64,000 nucleotides of DNA from assembly GCA_949068525.1 (NCBI GenBank), contig CARTIQ010000002.1, positions 124,001 to 188,000 of the forward strand, read 5' to 3'. Made by a program: the position numbers and the translations under genes. The notes beneath the pieces were generated by a model. That model made no database searches, was not told where the DNA came from, and worked only from the letters and a program-made list of their open reading frames with translations. Of the stretch, positions 25,003 to 32,447 are shown piece by piece (positions within the stretch are counted from its first letter, which is position 1; each line of letters starts with the position of its first letter). This DNA is from an uncultured Eubacteriales bacterium. Its GTDB lineage: Bacteria > Bacillota > Clostridia > Oscillospirales > Acutalibacteraceae.

Positions 25003-25386
25003 ATGCTAAATATAACGTTTCCGACAAGCAAGGACATATATCTGGAGGTGAACGGCAAGAAGTTGGCCGTGGTAGAGAGCTACAAGGCGAAGTCTACGTG
25101 CGAGAGCAAATATATAGAGGCATTTGGCCAAGACGAGCCGGTGGGCGCTATTGCAGGCAAAATCCATCATACCGTGGAGCTCTCTAGAGTGTACGCGTGC
25201 GAAGAGAACTCGAGTAATCATATTAACTTTTATGAGCTGCATAATTTTAATTTGGTCATCGTAAAGCCCGACAGAAAGATAATTTATTCTGGTTGTGAGT
25301 GGTCGGGCATTAACGAGTCGGCGTCGATAAACAGCTCTGTGTTGGAGAACGTGACTCTGATCGCGACCAAAAGGATGGAGGTTTAG
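25003..25386 (+). CDS. Phage tail tube protein (XkdM-like)
   Basis: This 127-residue, beta-rich protein follows the sheath gene, the invariant position of the tube protein in contractile systems. The start ITFPTSKDIYLEVNGKKLAVVESY and the later HNFNLVIVKPDRKIIYSGCEW fit the XkdM family. AAGGTG precedes ATG 25003. Confidence 0.82.
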   Translation: MLNITFPTSKDIYLEVNGKKLAVVESYKAKSTCESKYIEAFGQDEPVGAIAGKIHHTVELSRVYACEENSSNHINFYELHNFNLVIVKPDRKIIYSGCEWSGINESASINSSVLENVTLIATKRMEV

Positions 25387-25390
25387 TTTA

Positions 25391-25783
25391 TTGGACAAAG
25401 CAGTAAAAGAATTTGAGGTGTACAAAGGGAAGATCCGAAGACAGGTGAGCTTGCGAAAAAACAAGCGAGTCTACATAAACCTGCTATCGGTCTACGACAT
25501 GCTAGTGTGCGAAAAAATGGCGCAAACACTAACACTAAAGCTGATCAACGATGGATTTGAACGAGAAAAGGCAGCTCCAGTAGCAGAAAACGCGTGTCTA
25601 TGCGTGATGAGCCTGACTGATTATAGCTTTAACCCGATTTTTAGAAACACCAAGGAGCTAATGACCACCCTGACGCCCGAAGATATGATAACTGTGGCGA
25701 GGGAATATAGCGCACTTAGAAGGGAATACGTTGGTTTTGACGTGCTTGGGAGCTTTGAGATTGAGCAGCTAAAAAAAAATTAA
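25391..25783 (+). CDS. Tail assembly chaperone, zero-frame product (XkdN/gpE-like)
   Basis: This 130-residue protein lies directly after the tail tube gene, where long-tailed phages encode a pair of chaperones for the tape-measure protein. TTG 25391 follows GGAGG. The coding end runs into nine consecutive A residues (25771-25779) just before the TAA, so a fraction of ribosomes should shift into the -1 frame and make the longer protein described separately. Confidence 0.78.
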   Translation: MDKAVKEFEVYKGKIRRQVSLRKNKRVYINLLSVYDMLVCEKMAQTLTLKLINDGFEREKAAPVAENACLCVMSLTDYSFNPIFRNTKELMTTLTPEDMITVAREYSALRREYVGFDVLGSFEIEQLKKN

Positions 25784-26016
25784 ATACACCGTTTCAAAGG
25801 GCACGGTGGGCAATATTGCAGCGGTTCAACAAGTTGCCAAGCGACCCTGCCGCTATGGCCATGACAGAATCTGACTACTTGTATTGCTACATAAACATGG
25901 TGCTCGACGACGAGGCAAATTCGCAAGGGAGCAGCTGCCAAGAATACGTGTTTAACGAGAGCTTTGACTTAGACGAGTATAAAAGAAAGTGCGGTGTTAA
26001 AAGTGCAGATATTTGA
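25391..26016 (+). CDS. Tail assembly chaperone, -1 frameshift product (gpE+E'/GT-like)
   Basis: A -1 shift on AAAAAAA at 25771-25777 joins the 129 codons of the upstream ORF to a frame that stays open to the stop at 26016. The result is a product of about 208 residues. The added 79 residues (LNTPFQRARWAILQRFNKLP..., ending VKSADI) have no good independent start; the only one is a TTG without a ribosome site. This G/GT arrangement is conserved across tailed phages including P2 and Mu. It is a composite of two segments, not one uninterrupted frame. Confidence 0.75.
25771..25808 (+). other. Programmed -1 ribosomal frameshift signal
   Basis: The slippery heptamer is A AAA AAA (25771-25777) in the correct phase. 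Nine bases after it a perfect 6-bp hairpin begins: CACCGT (25787-25792) with ACGGTG (25803-25808). An SD-like GGGAG lies about 19 bases upstream (25748-25752). Heptamer, spacer and hairpin match classic -1 sites. Confidence 0.75.
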
Positions 26017-26323
26017 AGGGATCCTGAGGCAATATATGCAGCTTTCGGCCAGAAACAGCCAGTACAAAAGCAGCCTACAAAATTTTGATTTTAGCAAGAT
26101 TCAGCCCCAAAGCCAAGCAAGCAGTAACAGTGTAAAGACAGGGATCGACAGGACTATAATTGGCAGCGTTGAGAATATGATTATACCCGGCGTGACAAGG
26201 TACAGTGATGAATTTGCAGGCGAAGGTTTTAGCGATATAAAAGAGGTTTACGAAAAGATGGAGTTTGATGCGATGCGCTACAACAGGAATTTTGATACGC
26301 AGACTGGAGCGGAAAAGATATGA
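25994..26323 (+). CDS. Small protein at the tape-measure position (109 residues), possible miniature tape measure
   Basis: This protein has 109 residues from GTG 25994, or 106 from GTG 26003, and overlaps the end of the frameshift product. The N-terminal half is helical (FEGILRQYMQLSARN), the middle is Q/S-rich, and the end is acidic. In PBSX-type operons this slot between the chaperone and the LysM baseplate protein holds a tape-measure protein of about 1,300-1,600 residues. No transmembrane or lytic domain is present. It may be a drastically shortened tape measure, a replacement plug, or an unrelated small protein. Its ATGA overlap with the next gene indicates it is translated. Confidence 0.6.
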   Translation: MLKVQIFEGILRQYMQLSARNSQYKSSLQNFDFSKIQPQSQASSNSVKTGIDRTIIGSVENMIIPGVTRYSDEFAGEGFSDIKEVYEKMEFDAMRYNRNFDTQTGAEKI

Positions 26324-26844
26324 ACTTGAACGTAATGAAATTTAAAGATTACATTTGGCCGCATAACCCGTCGACGCTAGAGATTGCGACAAAGAGAGAC
26401 GTAAAAGAAGTGATAATTCCGTTTCGGGGGAGTATGGTGCAGGATTATGGCCGAGAAAAGCGCGTGGTTTCGGGGGGAGGACAGTTTTTTGGAGAGGGCT
26501 GCGCCGATCAATATGGTGCGCTATTTAGCGTATTCAAGCAGGGTGGCAGCGGATATCTGTCATTGCCTGGGCTGGAGTCGTTTTTGGCGGTCTTTAAGTC
26601 ACTGGAACTGACGGGAACTTACTTGCCAAACAGTGTAAACTACAGCTTTGAGTTCTGGGAGGACTTGACGCAGAGCACAGTTAGCCTGATGTCGCAGGAG
26701 GACTTCTACACCGTGCTAGAGGGCGACACACTTTGGGGCATCGCGGCTAGGTTCGAAATCCCGGTAGAGCAGCTGTTGTCGCTTAACAGAAATATAAAAA
26801 ACCCGAACCAGCTAGAATTAGGTGAGAGGGTAAGATTGCGATGA
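26320..26844 (+). CDS. Baseplate hub LysM protein (XkdP-like)
   Basis: This 174-residue protein has an N-terminal domain of about 120 residues containing WPHNPSTLEI and a C-terminal LysM domain (about 127-174: FYTVLEGDTLWGIAARF...NPNQLELGERVRL). This is the arrangement of XkdP/gpX-type proteins that sit at the tube-baseplate junction. It starts in an ATGA overlap with the preceding gene and ends in an ATGA overlap with the next. Confidence 0.85.
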   Translation: MNLNVMKFKDYIWPHNPSTLEIATKRDVKEVIIPFRGSMVQDYGREKRVVSGGGQFFGEGCADQYGALFSVFKQGGSGYLSLPGLESFLAVFKSLELTGTYLPNSVNYSFEFWEDLTQSTVSLMSQEDFYTVLEGDTLWGIAARFEIPVEQLLSLNRNIKNPNQLELGERVRLR

Positions 26845-27803
26845 TATACGTAGCAACGACGACGTCCGGCGTACGGCAGAATCTGGGGCCGGCCTACAGC
26901 GTACAGGTAAACAAGTCCCGAGAAGCGCCTGCAGACAGTTTGACTGCAGTTTTTTTTAGCAAGGAAAATCATCTGGAGTACAAAACCATAGAAGTTTATG
27001 CAGAAGAGGCATCGCAGCTGTTTTTTGACGGTGTCGTGGATGAGCAGAAATTTGAAGTGACCGCAACGGGCTGCTTTTTGACGATAAAATCCAGAAGCAA
27101 AGCTGCAGTGTTAATCGATAATGAGGCGACTCCCCAGACCTACAAACGCCCGTCGCTGGACATAATATTTAGTCGGCACATAAAGCCATATGGATTCAGC
27201 GCGATTAACGGGGACAATTCGAGCTTTAACGCGACAATTGAGGTGGAGAAGGGCATGAGCGAGTGGGACGTGCTAGAGCTTTTTTGCAGCGTATGTCTCA
27301 ATAGCTTTCCGATTGTGAACGCGGATGGAACTATCGATATTGCGAGCGACACAGGTGCAAATTCGCTGATATTTTCGAATTTTTATAGTGGAGGAGTTAA
27401 TTATAGCGCGATAAGCCAGAAGTACAGCCGATATAAGCTGATTTCGGAGATCACGGTCTGTGAGCAATATAGTGCGATTTACGCGGCCACGATAAGGGAT
27501 CAAGGGCTCATCGACAAGGGCATCAGTCGGAGGAAGTTCATTAGCATGTCGGAAGACGCAATTACCGGGATTTCGGACAAGAAGGTCTCGATAAAAACCG
27601 CAGAACAGATGCTTGAGAACGCAAAAAAGAAATTTTGCGAGATTACGGTAAAATGCCCTAACGCAGTACAAGCGAAGATCGGAACCCGATGCCAGATAAA
27701 CGACGACATATTGGGCAGGATAGAGGGTCTAAAAATTTACGAAGTAGAGTATAAACTCAGCAGGACCGGAGAGTTTACCACGATAACGTTGCTAAAGGAG
27801 TGA
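26841..27803 (+). CDS. Baseplate hub protein (XkdQ/gpD-like late control family)
   Basis: This 320-residue protein lies in the XkdQ position. Features fitting the gp27-like hub fold are the early strands (QVNKSREAPADSLTAVF), DVLELFCSVCLNSFPIVNADGTIDI, and a C-terminal EVEYKLSRTGEFTTITLLKE strand. It forms the trimeric ring on which the spike sits. It is coupled to its neighbours by a 4-bp overlap upstream and a 7-bp gap downstream. Confidence 0.78.
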   Translation: MIYVATTTSGVRQNLGPAYSVQVNKSREAPADSLTAVFFSKENHLEYKTIEVYAEEASQLFFDGVVDEQKFEVTATGCFLTIKSRSKAAVLIDNEATPQTYKRPSLDIIFSRHIKPYGFSAINGDNSSFNATIEVEKGMSEWDVLELFCSVCLNSFPIVNADGTIDIASDTGANSLIFSNFYSGGVNYSAISQKYSRYKLISEITVCEQYSAIYAATIRDQGLIDKGISRRKFISMSEDAITGISDKKVSIKTAEQMLENAKKKFCEITVKCPNAVQAKIGTRCQINDDILGRIEGLKIYEVEYKLSRTGEFTTITLLKE

Positions 27804-27810
27804 TGAGAGC

Positions 27811-28152
27811 ATGTGGATATCGAAACAGATAAGCGGCGCGTGTAAGCAGGCTAGAGGCGCCAAGACAGGAGAGGTAACGTCCACACAGGATGGTGCTGTT
27901 ACGGTGCAGTCGGAGCAGGAGCACAGAGAACTCAAAACTGCTGCGCCTTTTGGGATAGTCTCCATCCCGCCGATCGGCACTAAGGCTGTGGTTACGCCAA
28001 CCGAGCAGGGATTTATCTATACAGGCGCGATAAATCAGCAAGCAGACGGCCTTGAGCCCGGTGAGCTGATGTTATATTCTAATGGTGGCGCCAAGATTGT
28101 GCTAAAAAACAACGGAAAAGTCCTAATAAACGGCAGAGAGCTTGAAGGATGA
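27811..28152 (+). CDS. Baseplate spike protein (gpV/gp45-like)
   Basis: This 113-residue protein has an N-terminal OB-like half (GEVTSTQDGAVTVQSEQ, PFGIVSIPPIGTKAVV) and a C-terminal half of short beta repeats (GELMLYSNGGAKIVLKNN, then GKVLING). This is the usual form of membrane-piercing spikes of Mu/P2 phages. AAGGAG precedes ATG 27811. It is short, consistent with a minimal tail. Confidence 0.75.
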   Translation: MWISKQISGACKQARGAKTGEVTSTQDGAVTVQSEQEHRELKTAAPFGIVSIPPIGTKAVVTPTEQGFIYTGAINQQADGLEPGELMLYSNGGAKIVLKNNGKVLINGRELEG

Positions 28153-28163
28153 GAGGTGATATT

Positions 28164-28511
28164 TTGGATACAGCGATTAGCAATGGTGATTTTCTGTGCA
28201 ACTCGAGGGGGCTACCTATAGAGCTGGTGGGATATGAAGAGCTTTTGCAACGGGTGCTGATCCGGCTGACGGTGAAAAAAGGGAGTTTTGTGTACGACAA
28301 ATCGCTTGGTAGCCGGCTATACACCCTGAAGGTGACCGATGGCAACATAAAAGAGCGAGCTTTAGCTTTGGTTAGGGAAGCTTTGCTTGAAATCCCAGAA
28401 GTGGCGGTGGATGACGTGAAGATCGCGCTGACAAATGGTGGAGAAAACCTCGAATTGACGGTGATTTTGGCGGTAAACAATACAGAAAAAGAAGTGGTGA
28501 TGACGATATAA
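28164..28511 (+). CDS. Baseplate wedge protein (gp25/XkdS-like)
   Basis: This 115-residue protein has the gp25-like region NLLQRVLIRLTVKKGSFVYDKSLGSRLY-type arrangement (here ELLQRVLIRLTVKKG) and a C-terminal strand set. TTG 28164 is preferred because AGAGGTGA lies six bases upstream; ATG 28149 overlaps the previous stop. The stop shares one base with the next ATG. Confidence 0.78.
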   Translation: MDTAISNGDFLCNSRGLPIELVGYEELLQRVLIRLTVKKGSFVYDKSLGSRLYTLKVTDGNIKERALALVREALLEIPEVAVDDVKIALTNGGENLELTVILAVNNTEKEVVMTI

Positions 28512-29575
28512 TGGAGAGCTACGATGAGATTCTTGAGAGGATGAAGGGCAAGTTTGCCGAGCTGAGCGGCACGAGCATCAATGATGATTCGGACGTTGGT
28601 ATCAGGCTGAAGGTTTTGGCAGGGGAGGTGTTTTCTCTACAAAACAATGTAGAATGGCTAAAGAATCAGATGTTTGCGCAGACTGCAGTGGGCGAGCAAT
28701 TAGAGTATCTAGCGCTAGAGAGAGGGTTGGCGAGAAAATCTGCAGTACACTCGACCGGAACATTAAAATTCACACGGGACGTGGCGTTAAACTACGATTT
28801 AGCGATCCCGCACGGAACCGTCTGCGCAACGAACGGCATAGACCCTGTGAGGGTAGTAACCACTGAGGCTGCCATGCTAAAGGCCGGAGAAACTGCAGTG
28901 ACAGTAGCGGCGAGATCGGAAGTTGGCGGAGCAATACAGAATACCGGGGCGAAAACTGTCAAAATTATGGTAACACCGCCGACGGGCATAACTGCAGTGA
29001 TCAACGATGACGCATTTGTGGGAGGTATGGACGCTGAAAATGATGAAGAACTCCGCGAACGCTTGATGGATAGCTATCAAAACATCTCTAATGGCACGAA
29101 TAGCGCGTTTTACAAGTCTTTTGTGCTAAAATATGGCGGAGTTTATTCGGCCAGTGTGGTGGCAAAAGAGCGTGGAGTTGGCACTGTGGACATTTACTTA
29201 GCGGCAAAAGGCGGAGCACCGAGCGATGAGCTTATAGAGCAAATTCAAGCAGAGCTAAACAATGCGCGCGAGCTGAACGTGGATGTGCAGGTGAACAAGG
29301 CGCAATTGACCGAAGTGGCGGTGGGCGTGCAGATAACAATAAAACCCGGGTACGACTATAATGACGTGAAGGCCCGCTGCGAAACTAGTGTAACAGAGTA
29401 TTTTAACACGCTGAAGATAGGGGAGCCATTCTTAATAGCAGCGCTAGGCAACGCCATTTATAACGTGCAGGGCCTAGAGAACTACTATGTGATGCCAAGT
29501 ATAAGCATCGACAGATACATGGGCCCTAATCAGCTGGCGATAAAAGGGTCGGTGCAAATTTCGAGGAAGGAATAA
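28511..29575 (+). CDS. Baseplate J family wedge protein (XkdT-like)
   Basis: This 354-residue protein has the baseplate_J signature: early EQLEYLALERGLARKSA, the GAIQNTGAKTVKIMVTPPTGITAVIND beta region, GGMDAENDEELRERLMDSY, and a C-terminal QITIKPGYDYNDVK domain. It forms the baseplate wedge that triggers sheath contraction. It begins on the last base of the preceding stop codon. Confidence 0.88.
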   Translation: MESYDEILERMKGKFAELSGTSINDDSDVGIRLKVLAGEVFSLQNNVEWLKNQMFAQTAVGEQLEYLALERGLARKSAVHSTGTLKFTRDVALNYDLAIPHGTVCATNGIDPVRVVTTEAAMLKAGETAVTVAARSEVGGAIQNTGAKTVKIMVTPPTGITAVINDDAFVGGMDAENDEELRERLMDSYQNISNGTNSAFYKSFVLKYGGVYSASVVAKERGVGTVDIYLAAKGGAPSDELIEQIQAELNNARELNVDVQVNKAQLTEVAVGVQITIKPGYDYNDVKARCETSVTEYFNTLKIGEPFLIAALGNAIYNVQGLENYYVMPSISIDRYMGPNQLAIKGSVQISRKE

Positions 29576-29581
29576 GCCACA

Positions 29582-30157
29582 ATGAGTATACTAAATTCAA
29601 TGAAGCAAAAATTGCATCCGCTTGGAATCTATAGTTTAAGTGATACCAGCACAATAACAGCCGAGTTGACGGCATATTCGGTGGCACTAGACGAAATAGA
29701 GGCACAACTGCAGGAGCTAGAGCAAGAAAGATTTTTAGCAACAGCGCAAACCTATGGTATAACCATGCGAGAGCTGACTATTGGGCCCGAACAAAAATAC
29801 GAACAATTAGAAAAAAGAAGAAATACACTCTTGCATAGATCGGCAATCAACGAAACAGATTTCAACAAAAAGGCCATAGAAAGTCTTTTAAAAACGGAGG
29901 GCATAAATGGCTATATAATTGAGGTACCAGAAAAAAACACAATTTATATAAACTGTCTGTCGTTGGATGTAAGAGGCTCTAACAACGATGCGAAAAAAGA
30001 GGCAATATCTCAGTTTTTGCCTGCGCACCTAGAGTCTGTTTTCGATTTTAGAAATTTGCAGTGGCAGGCAATAGACGCCAAAGCCTACACATTTGACAGT
30101 ATGGACGCAAAAAATTTAACCTGGGACGACATAGCAAATTATAAAGAGATAGTATAA
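29582..30157 (+). CDS. Baseplate/tail protein I-like (XkdU family)
   Basis: This 191-residue protein follows baseplate J, the XkdU/gpI position. The N-terminal part (LHPLGIYSLSDTSTITAELTAY) and the hydrophilic middle fit DUF2313/XkdU-like proteins that attach fibres to the wedge. Codons turn noticeably more A-rich here than in the preceding genes. Confidence 0.72.
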   Translation: MSILNSMKQKLHPLGIYSLSDTSTITAELTAYSVALDEIEAQLQELEQERFLATAQTYGITMRELTIGPEQKYEQLEKRRNTLLHRSAINETDFNKKAIESLLKTEGINGYIIEVPEKNTIYINCLSLDVRGSNNDAKKEAISQFLPAHLESVFDFRNLQWQAIDAKAYTFDSMDAKNLTWDDIANYKEIV

Positions 30158-30169
30158 GGAGGGGACAAA

Positions 30170-30643
30170 ATGCCAACAGAGAACAAAACAGCTAATTTAG
30201 GGCTAAACAGCTGGCTAGGAACCGACAAGCCCATGCGAGAGGATTTTGTATCGGATAATGAAAAAATCGATAAAGCAATAACCGACCATTTAAACGATAC
30301 CACGCTGCATATTACGGAGGAGCAAATAACGCGCATAAACAAGCCATTTGAGATAGGAATATATATAGGAGATGGCCAAGCATCAAAAACGATCGACTTA
30401 ACTTTTCAACCAAAGTTAGTAGTAGTCTTTTTAAGAAGCATGCCGCTATTTGAATACAACTCAGCCGATGGCTATGTAATCTGCAATAGTGCGATATTTA
30501 CTTCAGGCGGAGCGGGAGGATCGATAGGCGGGTCAATAATTTTTGAATCCATACAGGTCTTGCAAAACACAACGCCAAGCAACGGTAGACTTATCAATTT
30601 AAATAAGCAAAACAGTGCCTACGTGTACATAGCGTTCAAATAA
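30170..30643 (+). CDS. Short tail fibre protein
   Basis: This 157-residue protein has the N-terminal fibre attachment pattern NLGLNSWLGTDKPMREDFVSDNEKIDKAI, then HITEEQ, and a small C-terminal beta domain with glycine-rich GGAGGSIGGS. Fibres of related phages are usually longer. AAGGAGGGG precedes ATG 30170. It is the last gene of the operon; no chaperone, holin or endolysin follows before the terminator. Confidence 0.78.
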   Translation: MPTENKTANLGLNSWLGTDKPMREDFVSDNEKIDKAITDHLNDTTLHITEEQITRINKPFEIGIYIGDGQASKTIDLTFQPKLVVVFLRSMPLFEYNSADGYVICNSAIFTSGGAGGSIGGSIIFESIQVLQNTTPSNGRLINLNKQNSAYVYIAFK

Positions 30644-30648
30644 AAATT

Positions 30649-30684
30649 TGCGGATACTCAAATCAAAGTGAGTATCCGCATTTT
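30649..30684. terminator. Terminator at the end of the phage-like operon (bidirectional)
   Basis: A perfect 12-bp stem, TGCGGATACTCA (30649-30660) with TGAGTATCCGCA (30669-30680), is followed by TTTT. It also lies downstream of the convergent scfB. Confidence 0.88.
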
Positions 30685-30700
30685 CGTTGCTATAATAAAT

Positions 30701-32056
30701 TTATAAAGTAGCAGCTTTTATCATCAAAGCGCATTCCAGTCGTTTTTTTTCGAGCTCGCAAGAAATATCGTGAGCATTAGCTATATCGCCAGCATATTGC
30801 CAATTGTTAGCGTTACAACCACCACTGCAAAAAAACTTAGCCCAGCAACTCTGGCATTTTTCCTTAGTATAAACATTAGTGTGGGCAAACCTGTCCTTAA
30901 TGCTGCTATCCAAGGTGTTTTCAAGCACATTGCCCATCTTCCAGCAGTCAACTCCAACAAACTGATGGCAAGGATAAATATCGCCATTTGGCGTAACCGC
31001 AACGTACTCATTCCCACAGCTACAGCCACGAAGCCGTTTTATTGCGCAAGGTCCCTGGTCAAGATCCAGCATAAAGTGAAAAAAGTTAAAGCACTTACCA
31101 TTTTTTTTGCGAGTAATAATTTCCTTAGCTAAAGTTTCATACTCGTCGAAAATCCGGAGCAAATCAGATTCACAAATAGCGTAGTCCAAGGAAGAATCAG
31201 CAACAACCGGTTCAATAGAGATTTGATCGAAGCCCAGATCGTATATATTGAGGACATCGGCGGTAAAATCGAGATTATTGCGAGTAAAAGTACCGCGAAC
31301 GTAATAATCCTTACCAGCGCGGCCAGCAACGAGCTCACGGTATTTTGGAACGATCAAATCATAGCATCCGCGGCCATTTGGAGTAACGCGTAGCTCATCA
31401 TTGACTTTCTGGCGGCCATCCAAAGATAGTACAACATTGGACATCTCGCGATTAATAAAGTCAATTTTATCCGGCGTCAGCAGCAAGCCATTTGTGGTAA
31501 CGGTAAACCGAAAATTCTTGTTATAAAGCGGCTCCAAACTGCGAGCATATTCAACAGTGCTCTTCAAAACGTCAAAATTCATCAAAGGTTCACCACCAAA
31601 GAAGTCGACTTCTAAGTTGCGGCGGCTCCCAGAATGCTCAACGATAAAATCGATAGCAGCCTTAGCGGTGCCAAGCGGCATGAGCTCGCGACCGGTGCCA
31701 AAATCGCCCTTAGCAGCAAAACAGTACTCGCAGCGCAGGTTACAGTCGTGCGCAATGTTAATGCACATAGATTTAATCGGAGCATTAACGAGCAAAGAGG
31801 TGTAAGCCTGATATGTATCGGCCGCAAAAAGCTGACTATTATTAAAGAGCTCATATAATTCGGTGTACGCACCCGCAATGTCATCGCTGTTGTAGGTTTG
31901 GCTCAGAGCACAAACGGCATGGCTACTAAGCTCAGGCTGCATGTCCTCGTCAACAAAGTCCAGAATATCAAAGGCCAAGTCATCTAACACATGAACCGCG
32001 CCACTGTTGACGTCCAGCACGATGTTGTAGCCGTTTAGCCGAAATTTATGTATCAT
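30701..32056 (-). CDS. scfB: Radical SAM/SPASM maturase for the SCIFF peptide
   Basis: This 451-residue protein has the radical-SAM cluster motif CNLRCEYC (CxxxCxxC) at about residue 112. A SPASM region with many Cys binds auxiliary clusters (RLRGCSCGNEYVAVTPNGD, YPCH, CQSCWAKFFCSGGCNANN). Family members (CteB type) form thioether links in the six-cysteine SCIFF peptide, which is encoded just upstream. ATG at 32056 (minus strand) is chosen; an upstream GTG is itself part of the GGGAG ribosome site. It is the last gene of the yajC-TIGR04086-scfA-scfB group and convergent with the phage-like operon. Confidence 0.93.
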   Translation of the reverse strand: MIHKFRLNGYNIVLDVNSGAVHVLDDLAFDILDFVDEDMQPELSSHAVCALSQTYNSDDIAGAYTELYELFNNSQLFAADTYQAYTSLLVNAPIKSMCINIAHDCNLRCEYCFAAKGDFGTGRELMPLGTAKAAIDFIVEHSGSRRNLEVDFFGGEPLMNFDVLKSTVEYARSLEPLYNKNFRFTVTTNGLLLTPDKIDFINREMSNVVLSLDGRQKVNDELRVTPNGRGCYDLIVPKYRELVAGRAGKDYYVRGTFTRNNLDFTADVLNIYDLGFDQISIEPVVADSSLDYAICESDLLRIFDEYETLAKEIITRKKNGKCFNFFHFMLDLDQGPCAIKRLRGCSCGNEYVAVTPNGDIYPCHQFVGVDCWKMGNVLENTLDSSIKDRFAHTNVYTKEKCQSCWAKFFCSGGCNANNWQYAGDIANAHDISCELEKKRLECALMIKAATL

Positions 32057-32179
32057 AAAAATAAAAACTCCCACAAAAATTTTAAAACATCAAAAATAAG
32101 AGGCGGAAAAACTAAAAATCCCACCCCTAAAGCGTAAATTCAAACTATGTAAACCTTAAAAGCTGCCACTCAGCAGAGA

Positions 32180-32326
32180 CTATCTATCAGAATTCTCGCA
32201 CTTCTGGTTAGCAACAGTACAAGAGGTTTTACAAGCGGACTGGCAAGAAGCCTGGCATTCGCTGCAACCGCCCTTTGCCGCAGTCTCCTTAAGATTTGCC
32301 TTGTTTAAAGTTTTAACATGCTTCAT
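32180..32326 (-). CDS. scfA: SCIFF ranthipeptide precursor (six cysteines in about forty-five residues)
   Basis: This 48-residue peptide reads MKHVKTLNKANLKET, then GGCSECQASCQSACKTSC, and ends CENSDR. Its six Cys are at positions 21, 24, 28, 32, 36 and 43. GAGGTG precedes the ATG at 32326. The neighbouring maturase and near-invariant core make the assignment firm. In the Clostridium thermocellum homologue the reported thioether joins Cys32 and Thr37, and both residues are present here at the same numbers. Its biological role remains unclear. Confidence 0.96.
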   Translation of the reverse strand: MKHVKTLNKANLKETAAKGGCSECQASCQSACKTSCTVANQKCENSDR

Positions 32327-32367
32327 AAAAAACGCACCTCTTAAAAAAATAAATTATGCTGCAAAAA

Positions 32368-32396
32368 ATTATACCACATACGACAAAAAATTTCAA
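32368..32396 (-). promoter_or_regulatory. Sigma-A-type promoter for scfA
   Basis: Minus strand: TTGAAA (32396-32391), a 17-bp spacer, then TATAAT (32373-32368), about 42 bp upstream of the scfA start. scfA-scfB can therefore be expressed apart from yajC. Confidence 0.75.
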
Positions 32397-32447
32397 ATAA
32401 TATGTTTTGCGCTTTTATTGAGCGTCTTAATTATGTGCAAAAGAGGC

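Noticed and set aside
25816..26016. Independent 66-residue gene after the tail chaperone
   Set aside because: Its only start is a TTG without a ribosome site, and its frame is open back to the slippery A run. It is better read as the -1 frameshift extension of the upstream gene.
17721..30643. Type VI secretion or extracellular contractile injection system
   Set aside because: Terminase, portal, protease and capsid genes are present and there is no AAA+ ClpV or eCIS-type ATPase, so it is a DNA-packaging phage-type particle.
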